64,000 nt of DNA from Nonomuraea muscovyensis (GTDB lineage: Bacteria; Actinomycetota; Actinomycetes; Streptosporangiales; Streptosporangiaceae), in NCBI RefSeq assembly GCF_014207745.1, contig NZ_JACHJB010000003.1, positions 496,001 through 560,000 of the forward strand, given 5' to 3'. A program made the translations under genes and the position numbers. How positions within the stretch are numbered: the first letter of the stretch is position 1; each line of letters starts with the position of its first letter. The notes below the pieces were generated by a model, which worked only from the letters and a program-made list of their open reading frames with translations, was not told the DNA's origin and searched no databases. This document shows, one piece after another, positions 49,104 through 58,762 of this stretch.

Positions 49104-49958
49104 GTGGCCGACGCCCAGACGGTGTTCGAGACGCACCGCAAGCTGCTGTTCACCCTGGCCTACGACATGCTCGGCAGCGTGGCCGACGCCGAGGACGTCG
49201 TGCAGGACACCTGGCTCCGCTGGGTCCGGGTGGACCAGGAGCAGGTGCGCAACCCCCGGTCCTACCTCGTGCGCATCGCCGTGCGACGTTCACTGGAACG
49301 GCTGCGCGGCCTGCGCGTCTCCCGGGAGGAGTATGTCGGGCCGTGGCTGCCCGAGCCGCCGGCGCCCGACGCCGACGACCCGGTGTCGAGCGCCGACAGC
49401 GTCACCACGGGCCTGCTGGTGGTGCTGGAGACGCTGTCACCGCTGGAGCGGGCGGCGTTCGTGCTGAGGGAGGCGTTCGGGTTCGAGCACGCGGAGATCG
49501 GCCGGATCCTCGACCGGTCGCCCGCCGCGGTGCGCCAGCTCACCCACCGGGCCCGCGAGCACGTGCACGCCCGCCGTCCCCGCTTCACCGCGGACCCGGC
49601 ACAGGCGCGGAGGGTGGCGGAGAGGTTCGTGGCGGCGGCCGTGGGCGGCAGCCTCGCCGAGCTGATCGAGGTGCTGGCGCCGGACGTCACGCTCTGGAAC
49701 GACGGGGGCGGGCGGGTGCGGGCCGCGCTGCGCCCCGTTCTCGGCGCTGCCAAGGTGGGGCGGCTGCTCGCCCGCGTGGGCCCGCAGTACGCGGAACTGC
49801 GGGTGCGGTGGGTGCCGGGGCCCGTGCCGGCCTGCCTGCTGGTGGCGGGCGACGGCGTGCGGGCGGCGCTCACCATGGAGGCGGACGCCTCGGGGACGCG
49901 CATCCAGGAGGTGTACGGGCTGGTGAACCCCGACAAGCTCGCCCATCTGAGTCGCTAG
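49104..49958 (+). CDS. ECF41-family RNA polymerase sigma factor with SnoaL-like C-terminus
   Basis: The 284-residue product has sigma region 2 (residues ~8-75, AYDMLGSVADAEDVVQDTWL), region 4 (~105-160, VLREAFGFEHAEIGRILDRS) and an NTF2/SnoaL-like extension. Three hallmarks of ECF41 are present: WLPEP in the linker (near 76), DGGGR (near 201) and NPDKL at the end (near 276). In this family the C-terminal extension replaces a separate anti-sigma factor and controls activity. Start GTG at 49104. Its four last bases overlap the convergent coiled-coil gene. Confidence 0.92.
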   Translation: MADAQTVFETHRKLLFTLAYDMLGSVADAEDVVQDTWLRWVRVDQEQVRNPRSYLVRIAVRRSLERLRGLRVSREEYVGPWLPEPPAPDADDPVSSADSVTTGLLVVLETLSPLERAAFVLREAFGFEHAEIGRILDRSPAAVRQLTHRAREHVHARRPRFTADPAQARRVAERFVAAAVGGSLAELIEVLAPDVTLWNDGGGRVRAALRPVLGAAKVGRLLARVGPQYAELRVRWVPGPVPACLLVAGDGVRAALTMEADASGTRIQEVYGLVNPDKLAHLSR

Positions 49959-51703
49959 TCCTTGGGGCGGGTGGGGCGGAGCAGCGCCTCGGCGAGCGCC
50001 AGCATGGTCTCCTCCAGGGCGCCCAGGCGCTTGGTCAGGCCCGTCGTGGCCGGGTGCACGATGCCCGTCACGGTCTGGGTCAGCTCGTCGCGGTCGGGCC
50101 GGGCCTGGACGATCTCCGTGAGCGCGGCGGCCGCGGCGGTCAGGCGCTGGGCCTGGTCGGCGGTCTGCGCGGCGAGCAGCTCGTCGATGCGTTCGCCGAT
50201 GGCGAGCGTGGCGGGGAGCTGGCCGACGCGCTGGTTGACGGCCTCGACGCGGTCGTCGACGTTCTCCAACTGCTCGCCGGCCTGCTCGGCGCGGGCCGCC
50301 AGGTCGGTGAGGCGCCCGTCGACCCCGTCGAAGCGGGTGCCGACCGTGTCGAAGCGGGTTTGCAGGCTGCTGTTTACGGCGGTGAAGCGGGTGTCGAGGC
50401 CGCTGTCGATCGTGTCGAGGCGGGTCGTCACCGTGCCGTCGACGGCCTCGATGCGACCGCTCACGGTCTCGAAGCCGGCCGCCAGCTTGGTGTCGACGGT
50501 GTTGAAGCGGCCGTTGACGGTGCTGTCGACCTGGTCGAAGCGGGTCGTCAGGTGCTCCTCCAGCTCGCCGATGCGCTCGTCGAGGGACTCCAGGTTGTTG
50601 TCGAGGTGGTTGAAGCGGCCCTCGTTGCGGGTCGCGGCCTCGGACAGGTGCTGGTCGGTGGCGGCCACGCGGTCGTCGAGCGTGGTGAACCGGCCGTCCA
50701 TCCGGCCGTCGATCGCGCCGAGCCGGCCGTCGACGGAGACGACCCGCTGGTCCACGGTGGTCAGCCGGGAGTCGATGGCCGTGATCCGGCCGTCGATGCC
50801 GTCGAGGCGGCCGTCGAGGTCGGCGAAGCCCTCGCCGGTGGCCTCGATGCGGCCGTCGACGCCGTCGAGCCGCGACTCGATGGCCTTGAGCCGGCCGTCG
50901 AGGCGCCCGGTCACGCGCTGCTCGGCGTCCTGGAGCTGACCGGTGAGCCGGTGCTCGGCGTCGTCGAGGCGGGTGCCGAAGTGCTGCTGGGTGGCGGCCA
51001 GCCGCTCGTCGAGCTGCGCGCCGACGAGCTCGGCGGTGGCGGAGAGCCGGCCGTCGAGGCCCGCCGACAGCTCGGCCAGCACGCCTTCCACGTGGTCGGT
51101 GCGTGAGGCCAGCTCGGCGATCGACTTGTCCAGCCGGGTGAACCGGCCGGCGGCCACCTCCATGCTGGAGTGGAGCTGGGACAGCGTGGCGGCGAAGTCG
51201 CCCATCCGCCTGGCGATGCCCTCGCTGCTGTCGAGCACCGTCTCCAGGCGCTTGAGCGTCTCCTCGACGCCGCCGCCGATGGTCGTCAGGTCGGCCCACA
51301 TCGTGGCCAGCTCGCCGAGTGGGGCGACCCGCTGGGTGACCGACTCGACGCGGGCGTCGACGGTGCCCACCTGCTCGCCGACGGCGTCGACGTGGTCGCG
51401 CACCGCCTCCACGTGCTGGGCCAGCCCTTCGGCCCACATCGGCGGCTTGGCCGCGATGTCGTCGAGACGGCCGTTGACGGTCTCCAGTGTGCCGCTGAGC
51501 CCGCCCAGCTCGCGCTCGCGCACCTCGCGCAGCAGCCACTCCATCCCTTCGAGCCGCTGGCGGATCTCGTCGAGCACGGCGCCCTGGGTGCGCTGCTCGT
51601 ACACGTGGTCCTGGGCGGCGCGCGCCAGCAGCTCGCGCATCCTGTCGGGGATGTTGGTGTGCCCGCCTGCCTGGAGAAGGGTGGTGTGGCTGGAATGATC
51701 CAC
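49955..51703 (-). CDS. Long heptad-repeat coiled-coil protein, function unknown
   Basis: The 582-residue product has no signal peptide or membrane segment. From about residue 60 to 530 it is almost continuous heptads; around residues 290-330 these are near-perfect xRLxxID units (GRLDGID GRITAID SRLTTVD QRVVSVD). It is acidic, lacks Cys and ends in LLRPTRPKD. If helical throughout, it would form a rod of roughly 70 nm. The GTG at 51703 follows AAGGAGC. A cytoplasmic scaffold, cell-shape or chromosome-associated protein are possibilities; none is supported directly. Confidence 0.82.
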   Translation of the reverse strand: MDHSSHTTLLQAGGHTNIPDRMRELLARAAQDHVYEQRTQGAVLDEIRQRLEGMEWLLREVRERELGGLSGTLETVNGRLDDIAAKPPMWAEGLAQHVEAVRDHVDAVGEQVGTVDARVESVTQRVAPLGELATMWADLTTIGGGVEETLKRLETVLDSSEGIARRMGDFAATLSQLHSSMEVAAGRFTRLDKSIAELASRTDHVEGVLAELSAGLDGRLSATAELVGAQLDERLAATQQHFGTRLDDAEHRLTGQLQDAEQRVTGRLDGRLKAIESRLDGVDGRIEATGEGFADLDGRLDGIDGRITAIDSRLTTVDQRVVSVDGRLGAIDGRMDGRFTTLDDRVAATDQHLSEAATRNEGRFNHLDNNLESLDERIGELEEHLTTRFDQVDSTVNGRFNTVDTKLAAGFETVSGRIEAVDGTVTTRLDTIDSGLDTRFTAVNSSLQTRFDTVGTRFDGVDGRLTDLAARAEQAGEQLENVDDRVEAVNQRVGQLPATLAIGERIDELLAAQTADQAQRLTAAAAALTEIVQARPDRDELTQTVTGIVHPATTGLTKRLGALEETMLALAEALLRPTRPKD

Positions 51704-51894
51704 CGAAAGCTCCTTCGCTCGCCGACGGTCTGCCGCGCAGCGGTGGGGTAGGTCCGGTTTTCAGATGAATAAGAGAACGCGGTGAGCCGCTGCAGGGGGA
51801 GAACTCACGCCCGCACACCTTAGCCTCTGGATCAAGGTCCGTCAGGGGCGATGGAAAATATCGGGGTTACCGGGCTATCGCCCTGGTTTGTCAT

Positions 51895-53112
51895 TTACGC
51901 AGGTGAGGTGGGGTGGCAAATGAGGGCCGACGGTTTGTCCATGACGCGAGTGAGAATGACGACGCCGGATTTATCCCCCGAAAGTCGCAAATCTGCGCGG
52001 AGCCGGTCGATGTCCACGGCCGAGGCGCGCTTCTTGATGGTGACATTGCCGATGTGCCGCTCGCGCAGGGCGGCGCGCAGGCGCTTCAGCGAGAACGGCA
52101 GCGCCTCGGCCACCTCGTAGCGCGCCGCCCACGGGGTGTCCACCGGCTCGTCGCCGGTGATGTAGGCGATCATCGGATCGGCCAGGCGGCCCCCGACCAG
52201 CTCGGCCACCTCGCCGACCAGGTGCGCGCGGATCGCGGCGCCGTCGGGCTCGTAGACGTAGCGGCCCAGCGGCCCCACCGGGGCGGCGGCACCGGTGGCC
52301 GAGAGCGTCTGCCCGCCCGGCAGCAACGTGGCGCGCCGCCGCACCCACTCACCGGCCGCGCCGGGTCCGATCCACAGGGACGCCTCCTTCACCTCCCCCT
52401 TGAAGGACACCCACTCGGCCTCGGCGCCCTCGGGGATGAACTCGTACGGGATGCCCGGCGCCACCTTCAGGCAGACGCGCCGCGCGCGGGCGACCAGGTC
52501 GAGCACGACCGGCCACGGCGGCGAGTAGGCGAGAGGATCGAACGTGCGGCCCCGCGCCCCGCGCCGGGCCGGGTCGGCGAACAGCACGTCGTAGTCCTCG
52601 GGCGACACCGTGGCGGCGTCGGCCACCCGGACCGTCACCCGGTCGGCGAGCCCGAGCGCCTCGGCATTGGCCCTGGCCACGGCGACGGTCAGCGGGTCGG
52701 TGTCCACCGCGTCCACGACGCAGCCGGCCCTGGCCAGCTCCAGGAAGTCACCTCCGACCCCACAACAGACGTCCACCACGCGCAGCCCACCCGCTGCCGC
52801 CGCGCCCGTACCCGGAGCCGTGAGGGCGCCTGCGACGAGGCGGTGGGCGCGATGCGCGGCGACGTCGGCGCGGGTGGCCTGCTCCAGCCCGTGTGGTGTG
52901 AAGAACATCAGCTCGGCCTGGTCACCGAACTTGGCCCTCGCCCGCTCCCTGAGCGCCGTCTGGGTGAGCGCCGCCGACGCGAGCGCGGCGTCGTGGCTCC
53001 TGCGCAGCCGGGTCGCCGCCGCCACCGGATCGGCGCCGCGCAGCTCCCGTGCCTCCTCCAGGGCGCGCCGGCCGCGCGGGGTCAGCAGCTCGGTGAAGGC
53101 GTCGAGGTCCAC
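51895..53112 (-). CDS. Class I SAM-dependent methyltransferase with THUMP-like C-terminus
   Basis: I take the GTG at 53112 (MDLDAFTELLTPRGRRALEE, 405 residues). The SAM-binding motif is VVDVCCGVGGDFLELARAG near residues 98-116, with VDAVDTDPLTVAVARANAEA after it and FADPARR near 180. The C-terminal ~70 residues (SLKRLRAALRERHIGNVTIK) look like the THUMP-like domain of this actinobacterial family, which suggests an RNA substrate. TAACGT lies eight bases upstream of the GTG. Starts up to 53214 are open but add residues unlike the family. Confidence 0.85.
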   Translation of the reverse strand: MDLDAFTELLTPRGRRALEEARELRGADPVAAATRLRRSHDAALASAALTQTALRERARAKFGDQAELMFFTPHGLEQATRADVAAHRAHRLVAGALTAPGTGAAAAGGLRVVDVCCGVGGDFLELARAGCVVDAVDTDPLTVAVARANAEALGLADRVTVRVADAATVSPEDYDVLFADPARRGARGRTFDPLAYSPPWPVVLDLVARARRVCLKVAPGIPYEFIPEGAEAEWVSFKGEVKEASLWIGPGAAGEWVRRRATLLPGGQTLSATGAAAPVGPLGRYVYEPDGAAIRAHLVGEVAELVGGRLADPMIAYITGDEPVDTPWAARYEVAEALPFSLKRLRAALRERHIGNVTIKKRASAVDIDRLRADLRLSGDKSGVVILTRVMDKPSALICHPTSPA

Positions 53113-53120
53113 GTCGTACG

Positions 53121-53126
53121 ACGTTA
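53121..53126 (-). promoter_or_regulatory. Candidate -10 element for the THUMP-like methyltransferase
   Basis: On the minus strand TAACGT ends eight bases before the GTG at 53112, consistent with leaderless initiation. Confidence 0.35.
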
Positions 53127-53251
53127 GCGCCTTGCCCGGGGTCCGGGCGCCGTCCGTGTGGCCACGCCGGGGCGAACCCGGCCGAAAGCCTCGTTCTCCT
53201 AGGTGAACGGGCATGTCTCGGTCCTGATCGCTCAGAGCAGACGCGTTCGTG

Positions 53252-53280
53252 TTGACTGTCAAGCCCCTCTTGCATATGTT
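53252..53280 (+). promoter_or_regulatory. groES-groEL promoter
   Basis: TTGACT (53252-53257) and TATGTT (53275-53280) are 17 bases apart, a good housekeeping promoter. The CIRCE operator starts five bases downstream, so it covers the start of transcription. Confidence 0.75.
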
Positions 53281-53285
53281 TCCTG

Positions 53286-53312
53286 TTGGCACTCTCCCCT
53301 TGAGAGTGCCAA
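53286..53312 (+). promoter_or_regulatory. CIRCE operator (HrcA binding site)
   Basis: TTGGCACTC (53286-53294), nine bases, then GAGTGCCAA (53304-53312): a perfect inverted repeat matching the CIRCE consensus TTAGCACTC-N9-GAGTGCTAA with one change per arm. HrcA is expected to repress the operon until heat or protein damage. The hrcA gene is not in this window. Confidence 0.92.
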
Positions 53313-53400
53313 CGTGCGACGAGGCAGGTCTGGCACCCGCGACGGCAGGCCCCGCTGGTCGCCTCTTCTGATCATTCACATCTGAAGGGGAGGTCCGATC

Positions 53401-53712
53401 GTGACGACCGCCACCAAGGTTCCCGTTAAGCCGCTCGGCGACCGCATTGTGGTGCAGCCGCTTGAGGCTGAGCAGACCACCGCTTCCGGCCTGGTCATTC
53501 CGGACACCGCCAAGGAGAAGCCGCAGGAGGGCAAGGTCCTCGCGGTGGGCCCGGGCAACTGGGACGAGGACGGCGACAAGCGCATCCCGCTCGACGTGAG
53601 CGAGGGCGACATCGTTCTCTACAGCAAGTACGGCGGCACCGAGGTCAAGTACGGCGGCGAGGAGTACCTCGTGCTCTCCGCCCGCGACGTTCTCGCGATC
53701 ATCGAGAAGTAA
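53401..53712 (+). CDS. groES: Co-chaperonin GroES
   Basis: The GTG at 53401 follows AAGGGGAGG and gives 103 residues. KPLGDRIVVQPLEAEQTTAS is near the N-terminus; the mobile loop (ASGLVIPDTAKEKPQEG) and the GDIVLYSKYGGTEV segment are typical. It caps the GroEL ring during folding. groEL follows after 72 bases. Confidence 0.97.
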   Translation: MTTATKVPVKPLGDRIVVQPLEAEQTTASGLVIPDTAKEKPQEGKVLAVGPGNWDEDGDKRIPLDVSEGDIVLYSKYGGTEVKYGGEEYLVLSARDVLAIIEK

Positions 53713-53784
53713 GCCGGTTGTGTCGGGCCCCGGGCGCTCTCTTGCGGCCGGGGCCTTCGACACCAGGAGAGGACTTTCAGCAAA

Positions 53785-55404
<1,620 letters not shown>

Positions 55405-55419
55405 CCCCAGCACCACCGC

Positions 55420-55448
55420 ACGGCCCGTCCCGCTCCGGGGCGGGCCGT
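55420..55448 (+). terminator. 13-bp hairpin after groEL
   Basis: Bases 55420-55432 pair with 55436-55448 with one G-U pair around CTC, 15 bases after the groEL stop. Confidence 0.75.
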
Positions 55449-55528
55449 TCGCGTGTCCACGAGGCCCCTGGGCGTGCCGGTCGCGGTCGAGCCGGTCCGG
55501 GTCGTGCGGCCTGTGCCAGACTCGGCGG

Positions 55529-56182
55529 GTGGACCGGGACGTGGCGCGAGCGGTGACGCGGCTGCGGGAGGTGTTCGACCGGTACCCCCGGCGTCCCGTC
55601 CTGGAGGGGTGCCCGCACTGTCGTGGCGGGGTGCCGGTGGACGAGGAGCACCTGTTCGGGCTGTCGATCGGCCTGGGAGGCACGATCGGCACCACCGACG
55701 ACGTGAAGGCCCTGCTGCCCCTGCTGCTGGAGCGGCTCGTCACGGGGCACGAGCTGTTCCCGGGCACCGTGTTCGCCCTGCTGGCGCGCGAAGGCCTGGG
55801 CGACTGGCCGGCAGCCGAGCGGGAGGCGGTCGAGGGCTGGCTCATGGCGGTGTGGCGGTCGCTGCTCACCGGGTTCCCGGCACGGGCCGGCGCGTTCGGT
55901 GACGCGGCCGACTTCCTGGCCGACGTGGCCCGCCTCGTGGACCCGAGCCCGTTCCTCGACACGTGGGACGGGCTGAGCGGACCGGAGGCGGACCGGCACC
56001 TGGCCGGCCTGGTGGCGGCATGGGCGCGCGGCGCGCGGCTGCCGGCCGAGGCGCTCGCCTGGCTGGGCCGCGACCGGGTGCGCGAGCGGCTGTTCGCGGC
56101 GTTCGAGCGCGATCATGCCGCCGCGTGGGCGGACGACCTGGCTGCCGCCTACGACCTGCTCGCCTTCGGCCCCCAGCCGTGA
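55529..56182 (+). CDS. Hypothetical protein with CPHC motif
   Basis: The 217-residue product starts MDRDVARAVTRLREVFDRYP and has a single CPHC pair near residues 28-31, then a mostly helical sequence rich in Ala, Leu and Trp without signal or membrane segment. The GTG at 55529 has no clear ribosome-binding site. I recognise no family. It stands between groEL and the sigma gene, the position where other actinobacteria carry varying regulators. Confidence 0.7.
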   Translation: MDRDVARAVTRLREVFDRYPRRPVLEGCPHCRGGVPVDEEHLFGLSIGLGGTIGTTDDVKALLPLLLERLVTGHELFPGTVFALLAREGLGDWPAAEREAVEGWLMAVWRSLLTGFPARAGAFGDAADFLADVARLVDPSPFLDTWDGLSGPEADRHLAGLVAAWARGARLPAEALAWLGRDRVRERLFAAFERDHAAAWADDLAAAYDLLAFGPQP

Positions 56183-56472
56183 CAGGACGCCATGACTGAC
56201 CCCGCGCAGGGACTCCGCCGGGGCAGAGACGTCGTATGGCCGCGAATGTTGTGTGACGTGGTACATATCCGCGAGGGTCCGGCCAGAGGATATGGAATGG
56301 TGACTTTTTCCGAGTAAACCCGGCCTGTAAGCAAGGCGTCGGCCCACCTGACAAATGTCGCGCAATTTCGCCTAATGGGTGAAATATTGTGCCGCCATGA
56401 AAGGCTTAGTGTCGCCGACCGATTACCCCGCGTTATCGTCGCATCAATGTGACCAATCCGTAGCCGTTCGCG
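56183..56472 (+). other. Intergenic region before the SigD/ShbA-like gene
   Basis: The 290 bases are noticeably richer in A+T than their surroundings (for example around 56290-56400) and probably contain the sigma-gene promoter; TATTGT (56385-56390) is a possible -10. No gene is supported. Confidence 0.4.
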
Positions 56473-57138
56473 ATGACGACAGGTACGACCAGTGCGGGCA
56501 TCATGCCTATCGTGAGCGAGGGAAGCGTCGCCGACGCCAAAATTGGGGTAAGGCTCGCGTCGAGACTTCCGGCACGAACGGATGACTCCGACCTAAGAGA
56601 ACTGACGAGTCTCGCCGTACAGGGTGATCGCCGTGCGATCGAATCCCTGCTCCGCGAGTTGCGTCCGATGGTGGTGCGGTATTGCCGTGCCCGGTTGGGA
56701 AGGGTTTCCGGGCAATATCACATAGCCGACGACGTGGCCCAGGAGGTCTGCATCGCGGTGTTGTCCGCGCTGCCCCGCTACCGTGACATGGGCCGTCCGT
56801 TCGCCTCGTTCGTGTTCGGAATCGCCTCGCACAAGGTGGCCGACGCGCTGCGCAGTTCGGTCCGCTCGGCCGTGCCGACCCAGGACCTGCCCGACGGGCC
56901 CGACGACGGGCCGGGGCCCGAGGAGACCGTGGTCCGCTACATCGAGGTCGAGCACGCCCGCAGGCTGCTCGCCCGGCTCCCGGACAACCAGCGCGAGTTG
57001 CTGCTGCTACGGGTGGTGTCGGGGTTGTCGGCCGAGGAGACCGGTAATGTACTCGGCATGTCACCAGGTGCGGTCCGGGTCGCCCAGCACCGGGCGCTCG
57101 CGAGGTTACGGCAGATGGCCGAGCTGGAGTCGGCTTGA
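56473..57138 (+). CDS. RNA polymerase sigma factor, SigD/ShbA type
   Basis: The 221-residue product has region 2 (residues ~38-118: SLAVQGDRRAIESLLRELRP, HIADDVAQEVCIAVLSALPR) and region 4 (~150-215: LPDNQRELLLLRVVSGLSAE, GMSPGAVRVAQHRALARLRQ). The place between groEL and guaB is that of mycobacterial sigD and Streptomyces shbA, which drives the principal sigma gene hrdB; orthology is inferred from this. ATG at 56473; 56503 is an alternative. The stop overlaps a small downstream ORF (TTGA). Confidence 0.87.
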   Translation: MTTGTTSAGIMPIVSEGSVADAKIGVRLASRLPARTDDSDLRELTSLAVQGDRRAIESLLRELRPMVVRYCRARLGRVSGQYHIADDVAQEVCIAVLSALPRYRDMGRPFASFVFGIASHKVADALRSSVRSAVPTQDLPDGPDDGPGPEETVVRYIEVEHARRLLARLPDNQRELLLLRVVSGLSAEETGNVLGMSPGAVRVAQHRALARLRQMAELESA

Positions 57139-57374
57139 CGCCGGAGGAGGAGAGCGACGCACTCCTTGACGGGCTGTCCCGTGGTGAGCCGCCCGACGAC
57201 GCGGATCCCGCCGCCCGGCTCCTCGCCGTGCTTCTCGGTGACGTCTCAGCCGGTCTCTCAGTCGGCGTGCCGGGAGATGTGCCCGGCGACGGCGCCCCGG
57301 CGGACGGCCCCGAAGCCGGCTCGATGCCGACGGATCAGTGGCGTTCCTCGGTGTCGATGACACCGTCGACGTAG
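57135..57374 (+). CDS. Short ORF, possible remnant of an RsdA-like anti-sigma factor
   Basis: It begins at a TTG overlapping the sigma stop and has 79 codons: TPEEESDALLDGLSRGEPPD followed by DADPAARLLAVLLGDV. This resembles the short N-terminal sigma-binding segment of mycobacterial anti-SigD (RsdA), whose gene follows sigD, but the membrane segment and extracellular part are missing. The last 40 bases overlap the convergent DUF5319 gene. It may be a remnant, a minimal regulator or chance. Confidence 0.4.
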   Translation: MTPEEESDALLDGLSRGEPPDDADPAARLLAVLLGDVSAGLSVGVPGDVPGDGAPADGPEAGSMPTDQWRSSVSMTPST

Positions 57375-57712
57375 CCCCTCGCGTACTCCCAGGTCACGTA
57401 GTCGGCGGGGTCAGGCTGGAAGGCCGGCTCGTGCACCTGCGGCTGACCCTTCTCGATCATCTGGCGGAGGTTGCCGCGCAGCAGCTCCCAGTCGAAGAAG
57501 TGCTGTTCGCCGCACTCGGGGCAGTCGAGCACCAGGCCGAGCACCCCCTGCGGCTCCAGCAGGGAGCGAAAGACCTCGACGTCGGCGAGGTCGGTGATGG
57601 CCTCGTCGCGCTCGGCCGCGGTGAGCGGCTCGGCGTCGTCGAGCTCACCCATCGCCGCCGACGGATCGTTCGGGTCGTCCGCGAACGGATCGCGGGGGAC
57701 GTCTTCCAACAC
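57335..57712 (-). CDS. DUF5319 family protein
   Basis: The 125-residue acidic protein starts MLEDVPRDPFADDPNDPSAA, has CPECGEQHFFDWELLRGNLR near residues 65-84 with a C-x2-C pair, and ends DYVTWEYARGYVDGVIDTEE. The family is found in actinobacteria, usually near sigD and guaB (Rv3412 in M. tuberculosis). The role is unknown. The start follows GGAAGGTG on the minus strand only loosely. Confidence 0.87.
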   Translation of the reverse strand: MLEDVPRDPFADDPNDPSAAMGELDDAEPLTAAERDEAITDLADVEVFRSLLEPQGVLGLVLDCPECGEQHFFDWELLRGNLRQMIEKGQPQVHEPAFQPDPADYVTWEYARGYVDGVIDTEERH

Positions 57713-57748
57713 CTTCCCACCATATGACCGATGCGGCCTGAGCGGTGC

Positions 57749-58762
57749 TCAATGGGTGAGCCATCCGCGCCGGGCGGCCTCCACCCCTGCGTGGAAGCGT
57801 GACTGGGCCCCCAACCTGGCCATCGCGTCGGCGAACCTCGCGCGTACCGTGCGCACCGAGACCCCGAGCTGGCGGGCGATCGACTCGTCGCACATGCCCT
57901 GCGCCGCGAGCCGGAGCACCTGCACCACGCCGTCTCCGCGGCCCTCCCACGGCATGGGCACGGCCCGGCCCCACAACTCCTCGAACAGCGAGCCCAGCAC
58001 GCCCACCACGATCGGGGTGCGTACCAGGTAGAAATGGTAGGCGTGGTCGGGCAGGTTGCCGCCCCACAGCGCGGGCAGCCCGGCCGCCTCGGGACCCGCG
58101 GTCATGAACCAGCTCGGCACCCGGTCGAGCGTCCGCACCCCGCCACCCGTGTCCTGCAGGCGGGTGACCTGGTCGCGCACGCCGGGCAGCGGCAGGGTGT
58201 CCACCGGGATGACCGCGCGCACCTTCAGCAGCCCGCGCCGCTGGGCGTCGATCCACGGGTCCGCGAACTTCCGGACGAAGTCGGCCATGGTGCGCTCGTC
58301 GGGGATGGCGGTCAGCAGCGTCATCGGCGGCGCCTGCACGGCCATGCCGATCACACTCTCGTACAGCACGTCGGCGCCGCTGGCGAGCTCCACCGGGAAC
58401 GGCCCGCTCTGGTAGTCGCGCCCCGCGTCGTAGTCGCGGATCAGGCCCCGGATCGAGCCGAGCGCCGAGTCGATGCGGCGGCTCTCCTCGGCCAGCCGGT
58501 CGAGCCGCTCGGCGATCAGGCGGCCCAGCGCGCCGGCCGGGTGCCGGGCGAGGTACTCGCCGGACTGCTCGTCGACCACGCCGAGCTTGACCAGGTCGTC
58601 GAGCTGCCTGCTCACCGTGTCGGCCGGGCCGCCCATGGCCTCGGCCACCTCCGCCAGCGTGGCCCGGTGCAGGCGCAGCACCGCGGTGTAGAGGGCCGAC
58701 CGAGCCGGATCGAGGCCCAGCGTCTCGAAGGGGGAGGACACGTGGGGTAACTCGTTGCGCAT
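57749..58762 (-). CDS. TrmB/LuxR-type transcriptional regulator
   Basis: The ATG at 58762 gives 337 residues. An N-terminal winged-helix region (residues ~8-75: LGLDPARSALYTAVLRLHRA, GGPADTVSRQLDDLVKLGVV) resembles TrmB-like helix-turn-helix domains. A central domain and a C-terminal LuxR helix-turn-helix (~270-325: AAQGMCDESIARQLGVSVRT, VRARFADAMARLGAQSRF) follow. Such proteins are common solo regulators in actinomycetes; the target is unknown. It is divergent from guaB and could regulate it or itself. Confidence 0.87.
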   Translation of the reverse strand: MRNELPHVSSPFETLGLDPARSALYTAVLRLHRATLAEVAEAMGGPADTVSRQLDDLVKLGVVDEQSGEYLARHPAGALGRLIAERLDRLAEESRRIDSALGSIRGLIRDYDAGRDYQSGPFPVELASGADVLYESVIGMAVQAPPMTLLTAIPDERTMADFVRKFADPWIDAQRRGLLKVRAVIPVDTLPLPGVRDQVTRLQDTGGGVRTLDRVPSWFMTAGPEAAGLPALWGGNLPDHAYHFYLVRTPIVVGVLGSLFEELWGRAVPMPWEGRGDGVVQVLRLAAQGMCDESIARQLGVSVRTVRARFADAMARLGAQSRFHAGVEAARRGWLTH

